Source of the DNA: a virus
Reading direction: 5' to 3' (one strand)
Length of the DNA stretch: 26,478 bases
Virus record (IMG/VR): IMGVR_UViG_3300020580_000049
Coordinates: 1 to 26,478 of that record
Shown: piece by piece, positions 15,758 through 22,146 of the stretch
Position numbering within the stretch: the first letter of the stretch is position 1
Layout: every line of letters begins with the position of its first letter
Notes under the pieces: generated by a model
The model's input: the letters and a program-made list of their open reading frames with translations, nothing else
What the model was told of the DNA's origin: nothing
Database searches by the model: none
Translations under genes and position numbers: made by a program

Positions 15758-17166
15758 TGAAATATATCTTCTTTACATTCTCTGGGCATTCATTACCGAT
15801 AGCCAAGCGGTTGATTGATGAGGGCAATGAAGTCGAGGTCGGTCAAGTTTCAAGGCCCGAAAAGCTTAATGTCAAAGGCTGGCAGGCCCATAAAGAGACT
15901 CCAGAGGAACAACGCCGCCGGCTTTCACTTTATGATGGAATTATTGAAAAACAAGACGCCGATAAATTACTAAATAATCTTCGTTTTAACAAGGACAAAG
16001 AGGATATCTTTGTTGTTCTTGATCATAATAACCTTTGCGAATACGGTGAAAAATTAAATTCGATGGGATATATCGGTTTAATCCCGCTTCGTGAAGATTA
16101 TACAATGGAAAAAGAAAGAACGGCGGCGAAGAATTTTGTTGAAAAAAATTATTCTTTACTTCAAGTGCCTGAATCAAAAGAATTTAAGAAAGCCCAAGAT
16201 GGAATTGATTTAGTCGAAGATTCTGATGAGCTCTGGGTTCTTAAGAGTAATGGAAATATCGGTGATACCATAGTTCCACGAACTACTGATACCCAACTTA
16301 ATCATATGGTAATTATAGGCGCACTCAAGTGCGACTCAAAGGATTATGAAAAGGAGGGATATATACTTGAAAGGAAACTTAGATCGCCTATCGAATTTAC
16401 TCCACAGCTTGCATTTTGGAACGGTGAGCCGATTTACTCACATGTGGAAATAGAATGCAAGCCAATTGGGGCCGGAGACACTGGCCCCGACGGTGGAGGA
16501 GCTTTAAATCTAGTCGTCAAAACCAACCTAGACGACGAAATAAACGCTATGTTTTTCCCCCCAATTATCTTCGAGATGGCAAAGAAACGCTCGGGCTTAT
16601 TTATTTTCGACGCTGGGATACTTTATGACGAAGATGATTCAAGATTTTATTTTACTGAGTTCGCAGGGAATAGATGGGGTTGGGGTGGAATCTATTCGGA
16701 ACTATCTATGGCAACTAATAAGAATAGAAATGCGACCGAATATTTTGAGCGCGTAAGTGCTGGAAAGAGTCCTCTTCATTATAAATATGGTGCTACGGTT
16801 AGTTTATATAATATCCTCCCTGATAAGAAATTTGCGTCGTTGGAGTGTGACTGTTTGCCGATTTATTGGCGAAGAGCGGCAGATGAATATTTATGGTTGT
16901 ATCAGATAAGGAAAAATGAAGAAGGGGTTATTGTAAATACAGGATGTTTTAAAGATTCAATTCTTGGTTACGCTAGTGGATGTGGAGATTCATTATCGAA
17001 ATGTATCAGTTTAGCTTATAAAGTAATTGATAATTTTGCATTTAAAGAATTCCTTTTTAGACCTAAAGGTGATTTTTTATCTAAAGATTATCCAAGCTCA
17101 ATTTTAAATCGTTTAGAGGCGATTAAAGAAATATTAGATAATATAGAAAAGAAAGAAGCCGCATAA
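15757..17166 (+). CDS. ATP-grasp ligase, phosphoribosylamine-glycine ligase-like
   Basis: The 469-residue protein follows the layout of the PurD-like ATP-grasp enzymes. FFTFSGHSLPIAKRLIDEGNEV (5-26) is the Rossmann-like N-terminal part; KEDIFVVLDHNNL and GYIGLIP follow. ELWVLKSNG (158-166) holds the ATP-binding lysine, and YILERKLRSPIEFTPQLAFW (202-221) the hinge and start of the second lobe. DTGPDGGGALNL (241-252) corresponds to the LGPNTGGMG region, and FYFTEFAGNRWGWGG (297-311) to the metal-binding E-x-x-x-R segment. Such enzymes form amide bonds using ATP. Its TAATG coupling to the racemase gene suggests that the racemised amino acid may be its substrate. A role in purine synthesis seems less likely in this context. 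Substrate and acceptor are unknown. Confidence 0.8.
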   Translation: MKYIFFTFSGHSLPIAKRLIDEGNEVEVGQVSRPEKLNVKGWQAHKETPEEQRRRLSLYDGIIEKQDADKLLNNLRFNKDKEDIFVVLDHNNLCEYGEKLNSMGYIGLIPLREDYTMEKERTAAKNFVEKNYSLLQVPESKEFKKAQDGIDLVEDSDELWVLKSNGNIGDTIVPRTTDTQLNHMVIIGALKCDSKDYEKEGYILERKLRSPIEFTPQLAFWNGEPIYSHVEIECKPIGAGDTGPDGGGALNLVVKTNLDDEINAMFFPPIIFEMAKKRSGLFIFDAGILYDEDDSRFYFTEFAGNRWGWGGIYSELSMATNKNRNATEYFERVSAGKSPLHYKYGATVSLYNILPDKKFASLECDCLPIYWRRAADEYLWLYQIRKNEEGVIVNTGCFKDSILGYASGCGDSLSKCISLAYKVIDNFAFKEFLFRPKGDFLSKDYPSSILNRLEAIKEILDNIEKKEAA

Positions 17167-17673
17167 ATGAAATTAAAAATAATTCTATTTCTTGTCTTTA
17201 TGATATCGCTTTCTGCTCATGCTCAAGTTCCAGTATTTGTTGCGCCGGAGTTTATACAACATTTTTTTCTTACCAATGGTTCTGTTTGTGCTGGGTGTCA
17301 ATTGTTTGTTTATCAAGCTGGAACAACTACAAAAACTCCGACTTATATTGATAGTACAGGGACTACAACTAATACAAATCCGGTTATTATGAATTCTCGC
17401 GGGGAGCCACAAGCAGGAGCACCGAATGGATCTATTGGTATTTGGCTTGCTGCAGGGCTTTATAAAGTCGTACTTGCTCCAGCTAATGATTCTGATCCTC
17501 CTACTAATCCCATTTGGACAATTGATGGTGTCTCAAGTTCGCTTATTCAACCTACCGCGCCAGTAAGCTCGGTATCGCCTTGTGTTCCGGGTGAATTTGC
17601 TCAGGACACAAGTTTCTTTTATAGCTGTGTAGCTATAAATACTTGGAAACGTGTCGCGTTAAATTCGTTTTAA
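17167..17673 (+). CDS. Exported phage fibre-like protein with Sec signal peptide
   Basis: The 168-residue protein has a textbook Sec signal peptide: two Lys, a hydrophobic core (IILFLVFMISL), and a likely cleavage after AHA (residues 17-19). The mature part begins VPVFVAPEFIQHFF and then matches the common phage fibre module C-x-G-(C/G)-x-L-x-x-Y-x-AGTTT...YxDSTG...NPVxxxSxGEPxxGxxxxxIWLxxGxYKxxL (about 40-105), ending with WTIDGV. The C-terminal 40 residues carry a second common module, GEFAQDTSFFYSCVAINTWKRVAL. Cysteines come as close pairs. An export signal on a fibre module is surprising. The ATG directly follows the preceding stop. Likely displayed outside the cytoplasm or in the envelope if the signal works. 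Confidence 0.75.
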   Translation: MKLKIILFLVFMISLSAHAQVPVFVAPEFIQHFFLTNGSVCAGCQLFVYQAGTTTKTPTYIDSTGTTTNTNPVIMNSRGEPQAGAPNGSIGIWLAAGLYKVVLAPANDSDPPTNPIWTIDGVSSSLIQPTAPVSSVSPCVPGEFAQDTSFFYSCVAINTWKRVALNSF

Positions 17674-17677
17674 TCAT

Positions 17678-17681
17678 GGAG
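17678..17681 (+). promoter_or_regulatory. Ribosome binding site favouring ATG 17692 over GTG 17686
   Basis: GGAG lies 10 nt before ATG 17692 but only 4 nt before GTG 17686, so the ATG is the better-spaced start. Confidence 0.5.
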
Positions 17682-17691
17682 TGTAGTGGCT

Positions 17692-17943
17692 ATGAAAACA
17701 ATATTCGGAGTTATATTTACAGTTTCGCTAGGCTTCAGTCAGGTTGCTCTTTCTCAAGATGTTCCACAAACTCCTCCTAGTGATACAGAATATGATTCGC
17801 AACGTTTTACGTTGCTTAATGAACAGAATAAGTTCCTTACTATGACAATTCTTCGTGATCGGGCGCAAGCTAAAGAAACTGCAGCTTGGTGGGCCGAAGT
17901 TTGGAAAGCATTGCCTGATCCTAATAAAGTTGGAGTTAAATGA
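17692..17943 (+). CDS. Small exported protein of unknown function
   Basis: The preferred start is ATG 17692 (83 residues), because GGAG at 17678-17681 lies 10 nt upstream; a GTG at 17686 would only add Met-Ala and is too close to that site. The N-terminus (MKTIFGVIFTVSLGFSQVALS) is a probable signal peptide with cleavage near ALS/Q (21/22). The 60-residue remainder is polar and helical (EYDSQRFTLLNEQNKFLTM, then RDRAQAKETAAWWAEVWKAL). No cysteine is present, so no lipoprotein. It has the size of a spanin-like protein, but no lipobox or second partner is visible, so that idea is not supported. The stop overlaps the next start (ATGA). Confidence 0.65.
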   Translation: MKTIFGVIFTVSLGFSQVALSQDVPQTPPSDTEYDSQRFTLLNEQNKFLTMTILRDRAQAKETAAWWAEVWKALPDPNKVGVK

Positions 17944-18419
17944 AACTAATCTTTAAGACTCTTGTCTTAGCTTGTTTGGTAGCGTTAGTTTCAACTTCAG
18001 CTAACGCTACCTGTGAGCGCGTGGTTCAGAATGGAACTGTAATAAATGGTGCTCCGGTAGTTTTTATTACTGAATGCTTGATTGCTCGTGCTGGCGGCAG
18101 TGCTGGGAGTACAATTGCTAATGGCCTCCCTATGATTACCGACCTTGGTGTTATGGGGCCGTTTGGGATTATCGACGCTCCAATTACAGGGGCGTATCAT
18201 AAAGGCGTATTTAGCTGGCAAGGTAATAATCTTGTTTTAGCTCTTAATGGTCTTGGCGGCGCTGGCGTTCCAGGGCTTTGTTTATCAATTAATGGCGGGC
18301 AATTAATATCGCTTGGCGGCTCAAGTTGTGGTGGCGGAGGCGGGGGCGGCGACGCATTATTAATTCAAACTGGAAGCAAATTATTAATTCAAACTGGCAG
18401 TGTATTATTGATTCAGTGA
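17940..18419 (+). CDS. Exported glycine-rich protein with octapeptide C-terminal repeats
   Basis: The 159-residue protein starts with a Sec signal peptide (MKLIFKTLVLACLVALVSTSANA, probable cleavage after residue 23). The mature part has four cysteines (CERVV, ECLI, LCLS, SSCGG). Its beta-like segments (GVFSWQGNNLVLALNGLGGAG) resemble fibre or pilus-like modules. A glycine tract (SSCGGGGGGGD) leads to a C-terminal tandem repeat LLIQTGSK / LLIQTGSV / LLIQ. Short L-L-x-x-(T/E)-G-(S/D) repeats near the ends of phage virion proteins are familiar to me; the role is unknown. Its start overlaps the upstream stop by 4 nt. Confidence 0.65.
   Translation: MKLIFKTLVLACLVALVSTSANATCERVVQNGTVINGAPVVFITECLIARAGGSAGSTIANGLPMITDLGVMGPFGIIDAPITGAYHKGVFSWQGNNLVLALNGLGGAGVPGLCLSINGGQLISLGGSSCGGGGGGGDALLIQTGSKLLIQTGSVLLIQ
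18357..18416 (+). repeat. 24-bp direct repeat encoding LLIQTGSx (2.5 copies)
   Basis: Units at 18357-18380 and 18381-18404 are near-identical 24-mers, followed by a half unit at 18405-18416 that ends at the stop codon. They encode two and a half octapeptides. A likely slipped-strand or selected structural repeat. Confidence 0.8.
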
Positions 18420-18433
18420 GGAAATTTAATAGT

Positions 18434-21400
18434 ATGAAGAAATTAATCTCTTTCGTATTTGCTTCACTGGGTTTTATAAGTCCAGCGTTAGCTGATGGTA
18501 CAATTAACACATTAAATCCTGGTAATTCCCTGACTGGATCAGAGTTGATTCCAATGTTTCAGGGTAACAACCCTATGACGACAACAAACCCAGTAGCACT
18601 TGGAACTTATCTTAATGGGACCTTTCTTGTAAAAGGAAGCAATTTCATTCCAGGGGGAATGACAATATTAAATTATAATGCGTCTAATTTGACACTTCCT
18701 CCGGCTGCTGGATCTGTTCTACAAGTAATCGGTACTGATGGTGTTTCCGCAAGAATTGAAGTAGATTCTTTTAATACACCAGCGAAGCATGATGTGGTAT
18801 GTTACGGGGGAACTTTTGCTTCTAGGACTGGTGTATTAGGCGGAACCAATTGCGGTGGTTATGATGTCTTTGCTTACAATGGTACTTCTGCTATTGGTCC
18901 TTTGGCTGGCATAGGATTTTTCACATCTGAAAATCAATCATCCGGCCACGGAGGCATGGAGACGGTTTTAACTACAACTCCAAATGGAACCACTACAAGG
19001 ATTAATAGAGTTAAAATTACTAACGATGGAGCAATATTGGTTCCAGATACAGTTACTGGAGGAAGTCAAGGCCCAGGGACCATTAATATGGCAGGGTGTT
19101 TTGTTAATGGTGCTCCTTGCGGTGGTGGGGGCGGTGGATCTCCAGGAGGAATTACTAATAGTTTTCAATTTAATAACTCTGGCGCCTTTGGCGGTTCATC
19201 AAATCTACTCAATGGGGCTGGCGAGGTAGTTGTTAATTATAATTCCTCAACTTTACCGGCGCCTCTTGGTGGAACAGTTTTACAGATTGCCTCGCCGAAT
19301 TCTACCCTTACAAGGGCCGAGGTAGACGCATGGGGCGCCGGATTTGGACCTAATTGGACCACCAGATTTGCTCGGGGGACTGCTGCTGCACCGTCGGCGG
19401 TTCAAAGTGGAGATAACATTGGCGGATTTAATTCTTTCGGATACGGCGCAAGTGGATACTCAGTTAGCAATCGCGGTGGTTTTCGTGTAGTCGCAATTGA
19501 AAATTGGAACGATAGCGCTCAAGGAACCGAAGTCGATATTGATACTATAAATCTAGGATCGCTGAATTTAATTCAAGCCGCTAGGTTTTCCAGTGCTAAT
19601 GCTATCTTCAATCATAGCGGAGCAACACTGCCGACTCCGCTTCCTGGAACAGTTCACCAAATTGCTGGGCCTACTGGAAACAATGTCAGGGCTGAGCTAG
19701 ATTCTTGGGGAGTAGGATTTGGGCCTAACTGGACAACACGTTACGCTCGCGGAACTCCCGGTGCGCCATCGGCAGTGCAATTAGGGGATAATATCGGCGG
19801 ATTTAATTCCTTTGGTTATGGTGCAACCGGGTATTCCTTCAGCAACCGTGGTGGTATGAGAGTCCTCGCTACTGAAAATTGGACCGATACTGCACAAGGC
19901 ACCGAGACTGATATTGATATTACAAATACAGGAACTCAAACGTTAGCACAAGCAGCCAGATTTTCTAGTAATGGGTCTGTGATAGGCACACCTACTGGTA
20001 GTTTTCAAGGCCCTGGAACACTTAATATGGCAGGGTGCTTTATTAACGGCGTTGCTTGCGCGACATCTGGCGGCGGTGGTATAACTTGGCCAGCAACAAA
20101 TGATATTGTTATTTCTAATGGAACTAGTTCGCCTGCAGGACTTGCACCTGTTAATGGGTCCTTAGTTATTGGTGCTGGCGGAGTCTGGGGAACATTAGGA
20201 ATTGGGTTGAATACTTATGTTCTTACATCGAATGGTACTACTGCATCTTGGCAGCCTGCAAGTGGCGGCGGCAGTGGTACAGTTTCAAGCTGCTCGACTA
20301 TCTATGCGCTAGGTTATTACGCCTCGACTGGCACCACAATTTCATGCCTTCCGAGTTCTGGAACGCCAACAACTATATTGCATGGTAATACGGCAGGCCC
20401 AGCAACATACGGCCCGGTCAATCTTAGCACTGATGTATCCAGTCTATTGCCAGACGCGAATCTTAATCCAGCAGGGTTCGGGCCGGCTGGGAGTTATACC
20501 AGCGCGAATATTACGGTGAGCGCAACAGGGCGCATAACGGCGGCTGCCAATGGTGGCGTCGCAGGCAATTTCTTTACCACCAACGCGGCGACGACGGGCG
20601 GCCCAACTGTCTATGCCTTAGCACTGACAGGGTATGCAACCAATGCTGGGAATTATATCTGCACTGCATCATTTACCCCAACGAATGGCGCAAATCCCAC
20701 GCTTAATCCAAATACGACCGGGCCGAAACCAATTCAGCTTCTAACTTCGACAGGGCTTGTCTCATTAGCTGGCGGCGAGATCCCAAACGCTAAACCTGCG
20801 TGTTTTATTTATGATGGTACGAATTATATCTACCAATCTATACAGGTAGCTGCACCGCCATTATTTGCTACTGATACGGTAACTCTACCAAAGTGGGTTG
20901 GATGCCAGTCGTATGTTATCACGACTGCAGCGCAGACGATTACGCTTCCAACTTCAACCGGGCTCCCGACAGGTGGCTGTGTCAATATCACGACGATTGG
21001 TGTAACGGCGCAACTTGCACCAACCGGCGCTTCAGGTGACGCGATTGATAACGGTCAAGTTGGCGGCGGCGCTGCAAATGCGGCAATCACGCTACCGGCT
21101 GATTTTTCAGGGCAAGTGACTTATAGCGGAACCCCAGGCGTAACGGCGTTTTCAATTCCTCTTGGGCCGGTACAATACGCACCGTTATCTTGGGGAGTTG
21201 GAGCAGATCTATCGCTTAACACGGGTGGAATTGATTTCGTAAGATTTGCGACGCCACGTGTGGTTTACGGTGTCAAGTGTAAGAATAATACGCTAGCTGG
21301 CACTGCACAAACTATGACGTTTAAGTATCAGACTGATGCAGGCGGAACGATGGCTACGGGAACTACTATCTCTTCTGCGCCATTTGATATGAATGCAAAT

Positions 21401-21529
21401 CTTGGATTGGAACAAACGATTACCTTGACATCAAGCCCACTTCCCGTACCTGCCGCTTACTCTGTTGGAAGTACTATTAGCGGTAGTTCTACAGCAGGTT
21501 CCGGCCGCTGTCAGTACACATATAGATAA
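18434..21529 (+). CDS. Large tail-fibre-like protein with Sec signal peptide and repeated modules
   Basis: The start is ATG 18434 (1031 residues); the frame remains open upstream, but that stretch is the overlapping C-terminus of the previous gene. AGGA at 18419-18422 is a possible ribosome site. Residues 1-20 (MKKLISFVFASLGFISPALA) are a Sec signal peptide with cleavage before DG. Next comes the fibre leader TINTLNPGNSLTGSELIPM, then a diverged module (about 95-185) and two close copies of a 125-residue module (FGPNWTTR, GDNIGGFNSFGYGA, ENW-D-AQGTE). A motif QGPGTxNMAGCFxNGxxC occurs twice (19069-19120 and 20008-20060). The C-terminal half changes to GC-richer sequence and beta-rich content (TLPKWVGCQSYVITTAAQTI). 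I count 14 cysteines. A receptor-binding or surface fibre is likely; the export signal is unexplained. Confidence 0.75.
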   Translation: MKKLISFVFASLGFISPALADGTINTLNPGNSLTGSELIPMFQGNNPMTTTNPVALGTYLNGTFLVKGSNFIPGGMTILNYNASNLTLPPAAGSVLQVIGTDGVSARIEVDSFNTPAKHDVVCYGGTFASRTGVLGGTNCGGYDVFAYNGTSAIGPLAGIGFFTSENQSSGHGGMETVLTTTPNGTTTRINRVKITNDGAILVPDTVTGGSQGPGTINMAGCFVNGAPCGGGGGGSPGGITNSFQFNNSGAFGGSSNLLNGAGEVVVNYNSSTLPAPLGGTVLQIASPNSTLTRAEVDAWGAGFGPNWTTRFARGTAAAPSAVQSGDNIGGFNSFGYGASGYSVSNRGGFRVVAIENWNDSAQGTEVDIDTINLGSLNLIQAARFSSANAIFNHSGATLPTPLPGTVHQIAGPTGNNVRAELDSWGVGFGPNWTTRYARGTPGAPSAVQLGDNIGGFNSFGYGATGYSFSNRGGMRVLATENWTDTAQGTETDIDITNTGTQTLAQAARFSSNGSVIGTPTGSFQGPGTLNMAGCFINGVACATSGGGGITWPATNDIVISNGTSSPAGLAPVNGSLVIGAGGVWGTLGIGLNTYVLTSNGTTASWQPASGGGSGTVSSCSTIYALGYYASTGTTISCLPSSGTPTTILHGNTAGPATYGPVNLSTDVSSLLPDANLNPAGFGPAGSYTSANITVSATGRITAAANGGVAGNFFTTNAATTGGPTVYALALTGYATNAGNYICTASFTPTNGANPTLNPNTTGPKPIQLLTSTGLVSLAGGEIPNAKPACFIYDGTNYIYQSIQVAAPPLFATDTVTLPKWVGCQSYVITTAAQTITLPTSTGLPTGGCVNITTIGVTAQLAPTGASGDAIDNGQVGGGAANAAITLPADFSGQVTYSGTPGVTAFSIPLGPVQYAPLSWGVGADLSLNTGGIDFVRFATPRVVYGVKCKNNTLAGTAQTMTFKYQTDAGGTMATGTTISSAPFDMNANLGLEQTITLTSSPLPVPAAYSVGSTISGSSTAGSGRCQYTYR
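19250..19594 (+). repeat. Fibre module copy A of a 375-bp-period repeat
   Basis: In-frame partner of 19625-19969. The two 115-residue translations align without gaps and differ at about 31 positions in my hand alignment. Key shared motifs are WG-x-GFGPNWTTR and GDNIGGFNSFGYGA. A duplication within the fibre gene. Confidence 0.85.
19625..19969 (+). repeat. Fibre module copy B of a 375-bp-period repeat
   Basis: Second copy, exactly 375 bp downstream of copy A. It keeps the same length, frame and motif spacing, which fits duplication and divergence under protein-level constraint. A more diverged relative lies about 450 bp upstream of copy A, where the translation reads TLPPAAGSVLQVIG and RIEVDSF. 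Confidence 0.85.
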
Positions 21530-21544
21530 GAGCCGTTTAAAAGC

Positions 21545-22138
21545 GTGATTACACGACGTAGGCTTATCGCAAGTGCGCTCGCCGCTCCGGCTATTATTCG
21601 TCCGGCTTCAGCTAACTTATTGATGATGCCTGCTGCGGGTGGTGGTAGCTCCACAAATTTTATCACAGGTGAAACGTTAGGCGTGTTGAATAATAATGTC
21701 ACCGATCTTCTCGGCTTTATTATGACGACAGGAGCAACGCCCATTACGATTACGGATCTTGGTCGCTGGAAAATATCTGGTAATAGTCTAACGCATACGA
21801 TTTATATAATTGACATCGGCTCTGCTGGAATGACTAACCCCGGCACATCTCTAGGCTCTGCAGTTGTTAATTTATCTGGCGGGACAATAGGTGCGTTTAA
21901 TTATACAACATTGGGCTCGCCTGTAACGCTAGCAGGTAGTCATCAATATCTTGTTGTTTCATCAGAGACCGCTAGCGGAGATCAATGGTATGATCAGACG
22001 ACAGTCGTCACAACAACTACTGTCGCGTCTATTACGCAGTCTGCGATAATATCAGGTTCTAGTCCTACAGGAACATGGACAACAACCAGTATTGCTAATA
22101 CTGATTATGGTCCATGTGATTTTAAATATCATCTGTGA
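21545..22138 (+). CDS. Small Tat-signal protein with fibre-associated beta domain
   Basis: The 197-residue protein starts with GTG at 21545. Its N-terminus MITRRRLIASALAAPAIIRPASA has the twin-arginine pattern T-R-R-R-L-I, a mildly hydrophobic core and an ASA cleavage site near residue 23. Residues 38-197 form one beta-rich domain, with segments NFITGETLG, ITITDLGRWKISGN, LTHTIYIIDI and GSHQYLVVSSETASGDQWYD. The same domain recurs at residues about 241-402 of the next protein. The Tat signal implies export of a protein that folds before transport, which fits a compact beta domain. Function unknown; it may be a fibre accessory or a carbohydrate-binding module. Confidence 0.68.
   Translation: MITRRRLIASALAAPAIIRPASANLLMMPAAGGGSSTNFITGETLGVLNNNVTDLLGFIMTTGATPITITDLGRWKISGNSLTHTIYIIDIGSAGMTNPGTSLGSAVVNLSGGTIGAFNYTTLGSPVTLAGSHQYLVVSSETASGDQWYDQTTVVTTTTVASITQSAIISGSSPTGTWTTTSIANTDYGPCDFKYHL
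21656..22135 (+). repeat. Beta domain, first member of a pair shared with the next gene
   Basis: Encodes residues 38-197 of the Tat-signal protein. Segments NFIT, LG(R)W/YK, THxIYI and HQYLVVSSETASGDQWYD align with residues 241-402 of the downstream giant protein, so the domain is duplicated across the gene boundary. Confidence 0.7.
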
Positions 22139-22146
22139 GCTTTTAG

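Noticed and set aside
15757-17166. Host purine-synthesis gene (purD) captured as an auxiliary metabolic gene
   Set aside because: The similarity is to the general ATP-grasp layout only; the motifs differ clearly from true PurD and the neighbours are unrelated to purine synthesis. Not excluded, but not the preferred reading.
17692-17943. Spanin (Rz-like) assignment for the 83-residue exported protein
   Set aside because: There is no lipobox, no retained membrane anchor beyond a cleavable leader, no partner gene and no neighbouring holin or endolysin.
18326-18433. Upstream extension of the 1031-residue fibre gene
   Set aside because: The frame is open upstream to a TTG, but that stretch is the C-terminus of the preceding gene in another frame. 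ATG 18434 is followed at once by a clear signal peptide and the fibre leader.
19250-19969. Diversity-generating retroelement (template/variable repeat pair) in the fibre gene
   Set aside because: Differences are spread over the whole module and are not limited to adenine positions, and no reverse transcriptase is encoded in the window. Ordinary module duplication explains it.
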